64,000 bases of DNA from Takifugu bimaculatus (lineage: Eukaryota > Chordata > Actinopteri > Tetraodontiformes > Tetraodontidae): NCBI GenBank assembly GCA_004026145.2, contig CP034981.1, positions 919,310-983,309 on the forward strand, in the 5' to 3' direction. A program made the position numbers and the translations under genes. Positions 10,492 to 22,911 of this stretch are shown here, in pieces; position 1 is the stretch's first letter; the number at the start of each line of letters is the position of its first letter. Under the pieces are notes generated by a model. The model was given only the letters and a program-made list of their open reading frames with translations, ran no database searches and had not been told where the DNA came from.

Positions 10492-11724
10492 CGCCTCCTG
10501 AAGACATTAAAATCCGGCTGTGCCGTGGACAAGGAGGGGAAGTGTTTCAGGTCTCCAGATGGGTCAGGGTCTGAGTACGAGACTGCTGAAGAGTGGGCTG
10601 ATGGAGGTCAGGGAGGAGGCTGGGTGAGCCCAGATGATGAACGTTCCTGTACAAATCAAGTTCCACTTAAAGTGTCAGACGGGTGGGAAGCTGGACATGA
10701 GGCTGCAGAGCAGGAGTTATGGAAGAGTGACGAAGAAAAGTGTTCAGATGATGAAGAGTTGGCACGGAACACTGGTACACAATCAGTTTCCAGAGATCAG
10801 GCAGGTGAGCAAGGCACGCTCACTTTCACCTGTGAGCCTCAAACAGGAAGTGTGTTTAACGAAAACCCCTCAGATAACAAGGGAGGTGCGTTTGATTCAG
10901 ATCCCACGACTGAAGCACAGGGAGGAGGTGCGTTTGATTCAGACCTTTTTGCTGAAACACAGGGAGGAGGTGCGTTTGATTCAGACCCTTTTGCTCAAAC
11001 AGAAAGTGGAGGTGCGTTTGATTCAGACCCTTTTGCTCAAACAGAAAGTGGAGGTGCGTTTGAGTCAGACCAGTGTTTCAACAGTTTCCCAGAAACATGT
11101 TCAGGTACTGAAGATGGCGTCTGGACCTCCGAGCCCTGGCGGGACTCTGCATCCGTCTCAGCTGAGGGAGTTAAAGCTGTAAACAGAATTCACAAAGAAC
11201 CAGAAAATTCAGACATGTCAGAAGATGAAGCTGCAAACCGAAGACTTGGAAAGTTGTATCAAGAGCTAGATACAGAGAAGGAAGAGGTATTGGTCTTTCT
11301 CAGCTCCGCCCTGTGGTAGAAACCAGCCTCGTGTAGAAATGAATGGAGAATCCTTTATGGTGTCTTCTACCCTTCCACAGAGTCCTCAAACCTGGACCCC
11401 AGCCTGAGCTCCTCCTACACCTCCTCTTGCTTGCTTTATCTGTGTGTCCATCCCATCCTCCGGTTCCACATTTGGTTATCTTTAAGGTGTCACCGTTGCA
11501 GCGTGCTAACAATGTTTGTGTCTTTGTGCTTTACTCCAGGTCACCAGTGCGTTTAATGGCCTGTCCCAGGTAACCTGTTCTAATCTGTTAAACGGGTCTG
11601 AGATTGAACCTTTGCTTGACTGGCTGATGAACCCCTCCACCAGACGGATCCCTCAGAACGGAGGGAGGAATCGATTGGATACCATCATGTGATTGAGTCA
11701 TGTGTCTTCTCCACCGGGGAGCCA

Positions 11725-11826
11725 ACAACAACAACAACAGCAGCAGCAAATATAGCAACAACAACAACAGTAGCAGCAACAACAACAACAAATATAGCAA
11801 CAACAACAACAAATATAGCAACAACA
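11725..11826 (+). repeat. (CAA)n microsatellite, amph-1
   Basis: Same block as in amph-0, slightly shorter. Confidence 0.85.
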
Positions 11827-11917
11827 GCCCACAAAGGTTGAATGTCAGTCAGAACCAAAGAGGTTTTGAATGAAAGATGTGTCGGACCAGTAAAGTGTGT
11901 TTTGTGAATCATCATGA

Positions 11918-12355
11918 CCAGTGTGGGTCAGTGTTAGTTAGTGTGGGTTAGTGTTAGTTAGTGTGGGTTAGTGTTAGTTAGTGTGGGTTAGTGTTAGTTT
12001 CGTGTGTGTTAGTGTGTTAGTGTTGGTCAGTGTTAGTTAGTGTGGGTTAGTGTTAGTGAGTGTTGGTTAGTGTGGGTTAGTGTGGGTTATTGATAGTGTG
12101 GGTCAGTGTTAGTTAGTGTGGGTTAGTGTTAGTGAGTGTGGGTTAGTGTGGGTTATTGATAGTGTGGGTCAGTGTTAGTTAGTGTTAGTTAGTGTGGGTT
12201 AGTGTTAGTGTTAGTTAGTGTGGGTTAGTGTTAGTGTGGGTTAGTGATAGTGTGGGTTAGTGCTAGTTAGTGTGGGTTAATGTTAGTGTGGGTTAGTGCT
12301 CATTAGTGTGGGTTAGTGTTAGTTAGTGTGGGTTAATGTTAGTCAGTGTGGGTTA
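11918..12355 (+). repeat. GTGTGGGTTA-type minisatellite, amph-1
   Basis: Degenerate TGTGGGTTAG/TGTTAGTTAG repeat before the 42-nt exon. Confidence 0.88.
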
Positions 12356-13227
12356 GTTAAAGTACTGTAACGGTTAGTCTGGCATGTTGATGTTGAGGGT
12401 TTAGTGGAAGTAAATGTTAGAATGTGACTCGTTGTGACTCGTTGTGACTCGTTTGTGTTTCACCTGTCTGCTCCTCAGGATGCGGCTCCGCCCTCTTTTT
12501 TTGCTGATTTTGATAAAATGGTAAGTTTAACCAGGTCAGGCTTTATAGACAGGTTTAGTTTAACGAGGTTCATCAGTTTCAGAAAAATGGGTTTCAGATT
12601 TGAAAATTGTGTAAATTGAAAGCAGAGAAAGTGCTGGAAACCTGCTGCTGTTATCAGGCTGATCAGTATTGATAGAGATCATTAGTGATCTGCTGACGTT
12701 TGCATCTGACAGCATCTTCAGATGGTAACCAAGGTCCAACAGTGCAGTTGTGGTTTAGTCTAGTTCTATTAGTGATTCATCTAGATCACATTATCTCCTA
12801 TTAAGAAACTCAGTTCTAGTTCTGGTTCGAGTTGAAAGGAACATGTCAGGAGCCAGTTTTGGGTTCACACCAAGTTTTCTCTACAAGAACGAGGTTAAAA
12901 CAGAACCAAGTGAGGTTCCTGAAGCTCCAGACACAGAAGCTCCTGAGGAACAGGAGGCTACAGCTCCCCCTGCTGGTGAGGAGCCCGCAGCACCTGCTGA
13001 AGAAGAGGAAGAGAAGAGTGAAGAAGAGGAGGTGAAGCCGACTACAGCTCCTTCCACTGAGGAAGAGCTGGAGCCCACTGTTGCTCCCTCTGATGAAGTG
13101 ATGGAGGAGACTGAAGCGCCACCTGCTGGTGAGGAGGACACAGAGGGATCAGGCAGTCTGGAGAAGGAGAAGCCAGTCGTAAGTGAACAGCAGGATCTTC
13201 ATCCTTGATACATCTGGTCAGTCGGCA

Positions 13228-13650
13228 GGTTCATCTTCATCATCACCACCATGGCCAGGAGTATCTTCATCATCAGCAAACTCATCATCAAGATGATCTT
13301 CATCAGCAAACTCATCATCCTCATCAAGATGATCTTCATCATCATCATCATCATTAAGATTGTCTTCATCCTCATCAAGATGATCTTCATCATCAAACTC
13401 ATCATCCTCATCAAGATGATCTTCATCAGCAAACTCATCATCCTCATCCAGATGATCTTCATCATCATCATTAAGATTATCATCATCATGATCTTCATCA
13501 CCATCCTCATCAAGATGATCTTCATCATCAGCAAACTCACCATCATGAAGACCTTCATGATGATGATGATCAAGATGATCTTCATCATCATTAAGATTGT
13601 CTTCATCACCATCAGGATTATCTTCATCATCCTCATCCTCATCATCTTGT
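13228..13650 (+). repeat. ATC/ATG triplet repeat, amph-1
   Basis: About 420 bp of imperfect triplets. The long acidic minus-strand frame here is a by-product of the repeat. Confidence 0.88.
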
Positions 13651-14372
13651 ATCAATCAACACTTCACTCAGTTTCTAATAAACGTGAATGTTTTCCTTTG
13701 AAGGTACCTGAGGAACCTTCATCCATCCAGGAGGCGGAGCTTGATGAGGTTTCTTTTTCATTTGTGTTGATTTTGCTTGTTTTCAATTTTAATACGTCTT
13801 AAATAAAAATGTTGTCTGTAGATTCCTGGTGCTGACCAAACATGTGCGGATGAAGCAGCTCCGCTGGTAAATATAAACAACAACAACAACACTAATAATA
13901 ATAGTTTTGGGGGCCGCTGACACGATTGTCTCATTAATGTGAATGAAGTTCAAACCCTAAATCAGAGCTCCCTCATTGGAGACGAGTGTTTCAGCTCCTC
14001 TGACCCGGTTCTGTTTTGATCTGGGATCACGTCTTCCTGTCGTTGCAGGAAAACATGCCGATCCCGTCAGTGATCATCGAACCCGCCTCCAGTAATGAAG
14101 GTGACGACGACCGCGATGGTGACATCATCTCGCCCACCGCCGCCAGTGACAACGATGTGACCACGGTGAGCCAGACCATGAAACACATGAGTCCATCTGG
14201 AGGCGTGTCCGGGCTCCCGGATGACTTCCTGTACAAGAGAACAAGAGAAACAAGAGAAACCATCCTTGAACAGAGGTGGTGGCCTGAGGCACTTCCTATC
14301 ACCCACATACAATGCAGTCCTCCACTCCTTCCAACAGCAAAACAAACATTCACACCATTCCAGGAGACCCAG

Positions 14373-17300
14373 TGTCATGACCACTTGGCTCCGAATGACC
14401 ACAACATAAACGGGGAGACCAAGCACTTTTAACAAAAAGGGATTTATTGTAAAGTAAAGTGAACAGTCAATGGTAACGGTGAAAGCAGTAGGGTCCAACA
14501 GGGTATAATCAGAATCCGACGAGGATGATCCCAACGAGGCTTTAACAACGGGACTGGCACTCTCCAGTGGACGCGTTCGGCAAGGTTTCCAATCTCGTTC
14601 GGCAGCAGCTGACCCTCGGCCCGATCAGCCCCATCTCCGTCCTGAACACGGGTTTTTAAGCCATCACTGGTTCATCAGGTTAATGAGCCCCACCTGGAGT
14701 GGTGGCCTCCCAACCAGGTCCCGACAGCTCCATCTGCAGGCCAAGCACAACACCAGACCACGCGCAGCCAAAGACACCATATCCCAAATATTAAACCCAG
14801 ACGTGAGGCCACCTAGTGGGCCGTCACACCTCCCCCCAAAAGATAAAGGCCCATAGCAGGAGGGGGAGCTAATTACCAAAACCCATTAAACGAAAAAGAA
14901 AATATTTTAACCAAAAGAAACCTTCATACACACATGCTCATGCACACTCTCAAGCATTACAGTCTCACACTTGCAACTCACGTGACCCCAAGCATTCGGC
15001 CTGTCTTTCACCCAAGCGTACTTGTCGGTCGTCCAGCTATCCGGCGCCTGGAAAGCACGTTTAAGGGCGACAAACAAAGACATGGGCGGACAGACAGACA
15101 CAGAACAACCGAGGCTCACTCGGACGGAGCTCGGGAGAGAGCGTCCGCCATAACATTCTCCAGCCCACGAATGTGTTTAATTACTAAATTGTAAGGCTGT
15201 AAGAATAAAGACCACCGCATCAACCTTTGATTGGAGTTTTGCAATGAGTTTAAGAACGTCAGGGGATTATGGTCCGAGTAGACCACTACTTGGGAACCCC
15301 CGCCCACATAAACATCAAAGTGCATCAACGCCCAAACCAATGCTAATGCTTCTTTTTCAATGACCGAATAGTTCAGCTGATGGTTCTTGAACTTTCGGGA
15401 AAAATAGCATACTGGACGATCGATTCCATTTCCATCTGCCTGTAAAAGCACCGCACCGGCCCCGACATGACTCGCGTCCACCTGCAGCTGAAATGGGTCA
15501 TTCAACCGCGGCGCAGCCAAAACCGGTGCTGAACTCAACAGGAATTTTGCATTCTCAAATGCACGCTGACACTCCGGAGACCAGACAAACACGGATTTCG
15601 CTTTTAACAAATCTGTTAATGGTGAAACCACCGTCGAGAAATTTAGGCAAAACCCCCGGTAATACCCAACCATTCCCAAAAATCTCATTAACTCCTTTTT
15701 GGTGGTAGGAGGAGGAAAGGAATGGATAGCCTCAACCTTGGCACTGACAGGCCGAACTGCCCCCTGCCCCACGATTTTGCCTAGGTAGGTTACCGTAGCT
15801 TTTGCGAATTCGCACTTAGCCAAGTTGAGAGTGAGGTTCGCCGATGCCAATCTCTCAAAGAGCGCGCGCGTGCACGCAATGTGATCGTCCCACGTCTCAC
15901 TATGGACAATTACATCATCCAAATAAACAGCGCATCCCTCCAACCCAGCGACCACTCGGTTCATGAGCCATTGGAATGTGCTAGGGGCATTCCGAAGACC
16001 GAACCCCATAATCCGATATGAATAGAGCCCAGATGGTGTAACGAACGCGGAGATTTCTTGTGCGCGCGGAGTAAGCCTGATCTGATAATAACCCTTTAAA
16101 AGATCGAATTTACTCACGAACTGTGCAGCACCAACCCGATCAACACAGTCATCGATCCTAGGCAAAGGGAATGAGTCTGGCTTAGTCACCGCGTTTACCT
16201 TCCGGTAATCGGTGCAAAACCGATAGGTGTTATCAGCCTTCCGTACGAGCAACCACGGTGACGCCCAGCTAGAAAATGAAGGCTGAACCAGATTATTCTT
16301 TACTAAATACTCCACACAATCATCTAAAGCTTTGCTTTTCTCAGGTGCCACGGGTAAAAACGCTGTTTTATTGGGCTTGTTTCACCCACATCAATATCGT
16401 GTGTAATTAACTGGGTGCAAGAAGGTGTGTCAGAAAATAAAGATTTAAACTCCAGAATCAAATCTTTTAATTCTTCAGCGCGATCTTCACCCAGATGTCC
16501 CACAAGTTTGTCTAACTCCGCCAATTTAACAGAATTCTCCAACCTCCCCAGCAGCACCGCATCATCAGGACCGACCCCGTCATCTCCACCTGCCACCTGA
16601 AGAGACGGCGCCCCGCCCCCAGCCAGAGCTACTGCTTTCGCTCCCCCCGAAGCATTGGAAGAGGTGTAATAAGGTTTTAGGAGATTAACGTGACAAAGCT
16701 GCGTAGCCCGCTTGCGAGCAGGAGTAGACACCACGTAATTTGTCTCAGAGATTTTCCTCTTGATCACATAAGGACCCGAAAACTTTGCAGCGAACGGAGA
16801 CCCAGGGAGAGATAGCAACGCGAGCACTTGGTCTCCTGGACTAAACACACGGAGTTTTGATTTTTCATCAAATCGTTTTTTCATTTGTTTTTGTGCTTCA
16901 GTTAAATTGTCACTGGCCATCTTCCATGCCAAAAATAGCTTCCGCCGAAAACCATGTACATAATCAACCAAGTCATCCGGTGAATCGGATATTTTGGTAT
17001 CACCTCGTAAAACATCCAAGGGACAGCGAACTTGGTGCGCAAACACTAATTGGTTAGGGCTAAACCCAGTGCTCTCCTGCACTACACTCCTGGCTGCGAG
17101 TAACAACCAGGGTAGGCCCTCTTCCCAATCCCGGTTAAGCTCAATACAGTAAACTCTCAATAGAGACTTTAGTGATGCGTGAAAACGCTCAAGAGCACCC
17201 TGGCTCTGAGGATGGTACGCACTACTAATATTGTGCTGTATACGTAACTGGCGGAGTGCATCCGCAAAAGCAGCAGACGTGAAATTTGACCCCCTGTCAC

Positions 17301-18400
17301 TCTGGACGACCGGGGAATACCAAATACGGCCATAAATTGTGTCAATGCCTTTAGAACGTTTTTGGTGGTAATTGTCCTTAATGGATAGGCCGCAGGATAG
17401 CGAGTTGCTTGACACATGATAGTCAAAAGGTAAGCGCTACCCGACTTTGACGGCGGCAACGGCCCCACACAATCAATAATTAAATGCCGAAACGGTTTGA
17501 CCACCGACGGAATAGGCTGTAATGGTGCAGGCTCTATTTTTTCATTTTGCTTTCCAGCCATTTGACACACATGGCAACACTTCACAAATTTAGCCACGTC
17601 TCGTTTTATCCGAGGCCAATAAAAATGTTCAAGTATTCGCCGATATGTTTTATTGACCCCAAAATGCCCAGACGCCTCTCCGTGCGCAGTGTCCAACACT
17701 ACGTCGCGATACGCTATAGGGATCACCACTTGGGTCACTGGACCTGCCACATCCGACTTCTCTGGGGGAGAATACTTGCGTAGCAGGAGACCGTGATCGA
17801 TAGCGTACTCTGCACTAGAGCCTGAGGACACTCGCTCAAACAGAAAGGACAACGATTTGTCTTCTTTTTGCGCCAGGCTCACTTTCTCACGCGACAGTGA
17901 TGGAGGAAGAACTGGAACATATTTCCCGTTAGAGGAGCTAGATTGTGTCGATAGATTTTTAGACATAGCCCTCGTCATTGCGCACGCTGTAAAGACCTCA
18001 GGAAACGCTGTAGAACAATCGTTCTGCTGTGTGTTTGGTACTGGGTTAGTTTTAACCATAGGAGGCACAGGCTCGGGCCACACCCGAGCGCCTGCTAGAT
18101 TGTTGCCCAAAAGGACATCTACGCCATCAATTGGCAATGTAGGACGGACACCTACATTTACCACTCCATCAACCAGCCCCGAGCTTAAGTGAATTTTATG
18201 TATTGGCACTGAAAATGAATTTAAACCAATCCCACGAATTAGCACACTCGTTCCCGTGTCCCCACCTGGAGTGGTGGCCTCCCAACCAGGTCCCGACAGC
18301 TCCATCTGCAGGCCAAGCACAACACCAGACCACGCGCAGCCAAAGACACCATATCCCAAATATTAAACCCAGACGTGAGGCCACCTAGTGGGCCGTCACA
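14373..18400 (-). mobile_element. Gmr1-like Ty3/gypsy LTR element, truncated
   Basis: The LTR at 14373-14828 (TG...CA) is repeated as a 141-bp fragment at 18260-18400. The flanking 5-bp duplication CCCAG (14368-14372 and 18401-18405) marks insertion into the Penelope fragment. A polypurine tract (minus strand TTTTGGGGGGAGG) abuts the full LTR. Most of the 5' LTR, the leader, gag and the protease start are deleted. Confidence 0.85.
15116..18259 (-). pseudogene. Gmr1-like pol: protease end, integrase, RT, RNase H
   Basis: Read 5' to 3' on the minus strand: protease C-terminus (GVDVLLGNNLAG), integrase zinc finger (HFGVNKTYRRILEHFYWP, CCHVC, near 17560-17680), integrase core with Asp, Asp and Glu positions (IIDCVGPL, QSDRGSNF, GALERFH), then RT with YLDD near 15917, RNase H (DASHVGAGAV) and the end MADALSRAPSE. 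Integrase before RT is the order known for Gmr1 elements and opposite to ordinary gypsy. Single-base losses near 17312 and 16350 break the frame, so it is inactive. Confidence 0.85.
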
Positions 18401-18739
18401 CCCAGTGACTCATCACCATGTGACCCAGCAGACAAAGGGGAGACACCTCAACAGAAACTAGGTGAACGACCCGACCAACGACCCTGCTAACGACTCTCAG
18501 GTGACCACCCAGATCATTAGCATGCAAATGGTCCACAGGGGCTATATTTTCAAGCTCTCTCCCCAGCGATTTCAGAACTGAAGAAGCCTTCTGGATAGAA
18601 GGCGAAACGTCTTCAAGAGAAGAAACCCAGTCCAGTTGACAGAGAAAACTACCTTGGATACAATGACCTGGATGACTGAGAATTTACACAGACTTCCTGT
18701 ACAAGGTGAGACTTCCTTCAAGGCCAATAATCCAACCCA

Positions 18740-18945
18740 GGCCCTGACCCTGACCCTGATCCTGATCCTGACCCTGACCCTGACCCTGACCCCGACCCCG
18801 ACCCCGACCCCGACCCTGATCCTGATCCTGATCCTGACCCTGACCCTGACCCCGACCCCGACCCCGACCCTGACCCTGATCCTGATCCTGATCCTGATCC
18901 TGATCCTGACCCTGACCCTGACCCCGACCCTGACAGGAAGTTCCC
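18740..18945 (+). repeat. (CCCTGA)n repeat before SH3 exon, amph-1
   Basis: About 200 bp of CCCTGA, CCTGAT and CCCCGA hexamers. Confidence 0.9.
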
Positions 18946-19602
18946 AGCAGGACCACAGGTGACACCTCTGTGTCTTCAGGTGGAGACGATGCACGACTTT
19001 GAAGCAGCCAACTCAGACGAACTTGAACTGAAGAGAGGTGACGTGGTTCTGGTGGTGCCCACCGAGTCGGCGGAGGATCAGGTGAGAATGGAACCAGACA
19101 CACCTGCCAGGACCACAAACACATTTTAATATTTCAGCTGTGTGGCTGAAACCTTGATTACATTTATTCGTCAGTCAAAACATTTGAACCTTTTTATTGT
19201 TACTAAAACTCAAAAACGTCCGAAAGAAAAACCCCACAAACACGAGTTGACAAAGTTCTGCTGAGACCCAGGAGAACCACAGGAGAACCACAGGAGAACC
19301 ACAGGAGAACCACAGGAGAGCTTCGCTCAGGTGGAGACGTGCTAAATGGAGCAGGTGCATAAAACAAAGGCGTCACCTGATGTCACTGTTGCTCCGACTA
19401 CAGAAAACAGCCGCAGGTGTTTAGGGATGAGCTGAGGTCAGATTGTCCTGCGTTAACGTTGCGCTGTTGTTGTTGTTGTTGTTGTTGTTGTGGCAGGACG
19501 CTGGTTGGCTCACGGGTATCAAAGAAAGCGAGTGGTTAGCACGCGGTGCTAGCGCCCAGAAAGGACTGTTTCCAGAGAACTTTACGCAGCGTTTGGAATA
19601 AG

Positions 19603-20280
19603 AAGACTCGCGACGCTGTAAAAAACAAGACGTGAGCAGAAGTTTGAGGCAACATCAGAGCAACATCAGCAACTGCCTGGAGGCACCTGGTGCAACCGTG
19701 GGCAGGTCACCACCAGGTTCCTCTGCACAGCAAAACTGGTGCCAACGTCTCGTTTGATCCTGGAAATTACGAAGCATGACCTGATAGTCTGGCCCCCCCA
19801 CAAACAACCAATATTCTCCTGTTGTTGGAAGACGTGACTTTAACTGGGAAAAACATCTGGACCGGAACAGCGGAAGAAAAGAGAGAAAAGGATCCTCTGT
19901 TGCTCCAGACGTGTTTGATTGCTGTGGAATATTCTAGAATCTGTAGTCATGTGACCTATTTAAATGTTCTCCAGTCTGCCAGGGAGTCGGTGAGGATGCG
20001 TCCGTTGGCGAGTTCCTACCTGCGAGTGTTTGGTGATCAAGTCTCTGTTCTGTGTTTCTGCCAAAATAATGTTGCTTATTGATTTAATAGTAGAGCTAAT
20101 TGATCCAGACCATAAGTCACAGCAACGCTGTTTGATGCAATTTATGTTGTGTGTTTATTCCTGGTGTGTTGGACACTTCTGATGTCACTTCCTTTGACCT
20201 TGATGGTGTAGATCCGTGACCTTGATGCCACAAATCACTTGTTTATGTCATCAATAAATGAGTCCTGGGAACATTTTGGC
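19603..20280 (+). other. amph: amph-1 3' UTR
   Basis: Equivalent of 4357-5035; AATAAA at 20253-20258. Confidence 0.5.
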
Positions 20281-20562
20281 TTCTTTATCGTTCATGATTC
20301 AACCGCACACATACAGTTGGGGGGGGGGCAGAGCTTCCATGAACTTTGAGCAGAACTGACGTCAGCAGGAACCATCAGAACTGGAGGATGAAGAGTGAAG
20401 AACAGCAAAGTCTTGAAAATGTGAAACATTCCAAATGTCACAAACTTCTTCACTTTATTTCATCCTCCTCAAACTCATGAACAAATCTCAAGGTCACAAT
20501 ATCTGCAGAGGATCAATGAAGGTCACGTGAAGCCGTCAGAGGCTTCTTCTCCCATCGTTCCT

Positions 20563-20897
20563 CCATGAAGGTGCTGAGAAGAAGCTGAGTGGATGCTGCT
20601 GAGCGGGCAGAAGCCAGAAGACCTGGCCTGTTAAATGGGTCCACAGGTGTCTTCTGGAAGGTTCTGCAGCCTGAGAACCTGTTGCAGACGATGAGCAGGA
20701 GCAGCAGGCCAGAGTGTGACTGTGGGGACGAGACCGATAAAATCACTTCCTGTGCTGCGGCTGTGTGCTTCCTGTGATGGTGTCCTAGCAACAGTGAAAC
20801 CACACGTTCTGGGGGAGCAACGCTGAAAGAGACGCAGAAACCTTCACAGCAACCTTCGGCTCCTTGCAGCATCTTCTCACCACATTTATCTTCTGGA
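20563..20897 (-). repeat. Inverted repeat, left arm of TRG2
   Basis: Pairs with 24232-24566. Confidence 0.85.
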
Positions 20898-21166
20898 CGT
20901 TTACAGTCACGTCAATAAAATGTAAACATCAACTCTGAGCAAAAGGGAAACCTTGAAAATCTGTTCATAGGTTCTAATTGTGATGATTTATCTTTGATGT
21001 TTTAGAGAAATGAATGAGCAGAAGCACATTTCAGAGCTGCTGAGACTGCTGTCGTCATGGAGACCTGTTTCCTGTTTGTGGTGAGGTGGGCGGGGCATCA
21101 GCAGCAGGGGCTGATGGGGGCTGAGAGGAGCTGGATCAGTCCTGCCTCCGGCCCACCAAAGCAACA
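20898..21166 (+). promoter_or_regulatory. TRGV2 upstream region
   Basis: Carries the same ETS, RUNX and GC-box motifs as V1, near 21064-21096. Confidence 0.4.
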
Positions 21167-21588
21167 ATGCAGCCGTTCACACCTGCGGCTCTCTGCTTCC
21201 TCTGCTCAGGTGAGTGTTTCCAGCCAGCCAGGACACGACCACCACACACACGCTGACTTCAGCTGCCTGTCCCCATCTCTACAGGGCTGGTTGTCATAGA
21301 AACGCAGCTGACCCAGGACCAGATCTCAGTGACCAGCAGAGCTGGTAAAAGTGCCTCAATAAGCTGTGGAGGAATCAATAATTGTTATTATGTGTACTGG
21401 TACCAGAAGAAGGAATCAGGCACGTTTGAAAGGCTCCTGTATGTTGATGAGAGCAACGGTAAAATCACGCGGTACTCTCATGCTGACCAAGATGATTTCT
21501 CAGCTAAGATTCAGCAGAACAGCTGTGAGTTGATCATCTCCTCAGTTAAACCCTCTCACGCTGCCTCATATTACTGCTCCTGTGGATC
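21167..21588 (+). CDS. TCR gamma variable gene V2 (leader + V exon)
   Basis: Leader 21167-21209, V exon 21285-21588, both open. It has the same framework as V1 but a different CDR1 (GINNCYYVYW), CDR2 (YVDESNGKITRY) and a short CDR3 end (YYCSCGS). The extra CDR1 Cys, the strand E Cys (NSCEL) and the CDR3 Cys are kept. The germline CDR3 is 15 nt shorter than in V1. Confidence 0.88.
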
Positions 21589-21626
21589 CACAGTGAGAGA
21601 AGATGTGAGGCACCTGAACAAGAACC
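21589..21626 (+). promoter_or_regulatory. V2 recombination signal (23-type)
   Basis: CACAGTG, 22-bp spacer, nonamer ACAAGAACC with one change from the V1 nonamer, at a normally invariant-A run. Confidence 0.88.
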
Positions 21627-21663
21627 AGCTGCTGTGGATCAATATCCTTTCTGATGGAAATCT

Positions 21664-21758
21664 GATGTCTGGAACCAGGAAGACCTGATGTCTGGAACCA
21701 GAAAGACCTGATGTCTGGAACCAGGAAGACCTGATGTCTGGAACCAGAAAGACCTGAT
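21664..21758 (+). repeat. 23-bp minisatellite between V2 and J2
   Basis: About four copies, the shortest of the four arrays. Confidence 0.88.
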
Positions 21759-21824
21759 GTCAGAGTCACCTGTACTGAAACAGGAATCTTCAGGATCAGA
21801 ACCTCGACTCAAATGTTCAGCAGC

Positions 21825-21852
21825 AGATTTTGTCCTTCTCTGTTTCACTGTG
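21825..21852 (+). promoter_or_regulatory. J2 recombination signal (12-type)
   Basis: AGATTTTGT, 12-bp spacer, CACTGTG. Confidence 0.9.
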
Positions 21853-21891
21853 TCATGATTTTTGGATCTGGAACCAGACTCGTCGTCTCAG
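21853..21891 (+). CDS. TCR gamma joining segment J2
   Basis: 39 nt reading MIFGSGTRLVVS, FGSG intact, phase-1 GTGAG donor. It is 5 nt shorter than J1 at the recombining end. Confidence 0.88.
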
Positions 21892-22019
21892 GTGAGAATC
21901 AAACTTTGCTCCAAACCTTTTAATAACAATCAAAAGATAAAAAAGAAATATTGACACACTCAAGAAGATTATCTATAAAACCATAAACAAAAGCGCACAG
22001 ACGGGAATTTAGCTGGATT

Positions 22020-22911
22020 TATCAGTGGATTATTGGTGAATAAATGGGTGGATTATCAGTGGATTATTGGTGAATAAATGGGTCGATTATCGGTGGATTA
22101 TTGGTGAATAAATGGGTCGATTATCTGTGGAGAATTGGTGAATAAATGGGTCGATTATCAGTGGATTATTGGTGAATAAATGGGTGGATTATCAGTGGAT
22201 TATTGGTGAATAAATGGGTCGATTATCGGTGGATTATTGGTGAATAAATGGGTCGATTATCTGTGGAGAATTGGTGAATAAATGGGTCGATTATCAGTGG
22301 ATTATTGGTGAATAAATGGGTGGATTATCAGTGGATTATTGGTGAATAAATGGGTCGATTATCGGTGGATTATTGGTGAATAAATAGGTAGATTATCGGT
22401 GGATTATTGAAGAATAAATGGGTAGATTATCGGTGGATTATTGGTGAATAAATGGGTAGATTATCAGTGGATTATTGGAGAATAAATGTGTAGATTATTT
22501 TAGGATTATTGGTGAATTAATGGGTAGATCATCGGTAGATTATCGGTGAATTAATGTGTAGATTATTTGAGGATTATTGGTGAATAAATGGGTAGATTAT
22601 CAGTGGATTATTGGTGAATTAATGGGTAGATTATCGGTAGATTATTGGTGAATAAATGGGTAGATTATCGGTGGATTATTGGTGAATTAATGGGTAGATT
22701 ATCGGTACATTATTGGTGAATAAATGGGTAGATTATCGGTGGATTATTGGTGAATAAATGGGTAGATTATCGGTGGATTATTGGTGAATAAATGGGTAGA
22801 TTATCGGTGGATTATTGGTGAATAAATGGGTAGATTATCGGTGGATTATTGGTGAATAAATGGGTAGATTATCTGTGGATTATTGGTGAATAAATGGGTG
22901 GAATATCGATG
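22020..22911 (+). repeat. 34-bp minisatellite in J2-C2 intron
   Basis: About 26 copies of the ATTATTGG/GAATAAATGGG unit. Confidence 0.92.

Larger units (their letters stand above)
14238..18690. mobile_element. Penelope-like element fragment, nested host
   Basis: The left part (14238-14372) encodes the end of a Penelope-like protein (PSLNRGGGLRHFLSPTYN). The right part (18401-18690) is the matching 3' tail with GAAACGTCTTC and the GACCTGGATGACTGAGAAT end. The 15-base GACTTCCTGTACAAG occurs before (14223-14237) and after (18691-18705) the insert, as a target-site duplication would. A gypsy element is inserted inside it. The family call rests on the protein end motif. Confidence 0.72.
10492..19602 (+). 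pseudogene. amph: amph-1: amphiphysin 3' exons, split by transposons
   Basis: Exons: DPF exon 10492-11286 (265 codons, phase 0, donor GAG|GTATTG is weak; otherwise stop at 11317), 11540-11569, 12479-12520, 12888-13178, 13704-13748, 13822-13866, 14049-14237, then SH3 exons 18980-19081 and 19498-19602. The DPF exon has four or five GGAFDSDPF-like units; DPF binds the AP2 alpha ear. VTSAFNGLSQ at 11540 and IPGADQ at 13822 match short amphiphysin motifs. The only lesion is a nested insertion at 14238 inside the exon coding GLPDDFLYK; read-through meets a stop at 14430. That exon is 189 nt, so skipping it would restore an open path to SH3. Poly(A) signal 20253-20258. Confidence 0.82.

Noticed and set aside
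13218..13655. Long Asp/Glu-rich minus-strand frames (also 28430-28924, 40467-40901)
   Set aside because: They follow from the ATC triplet repeat inside an amph intron; all frames of such a repeat stay open.
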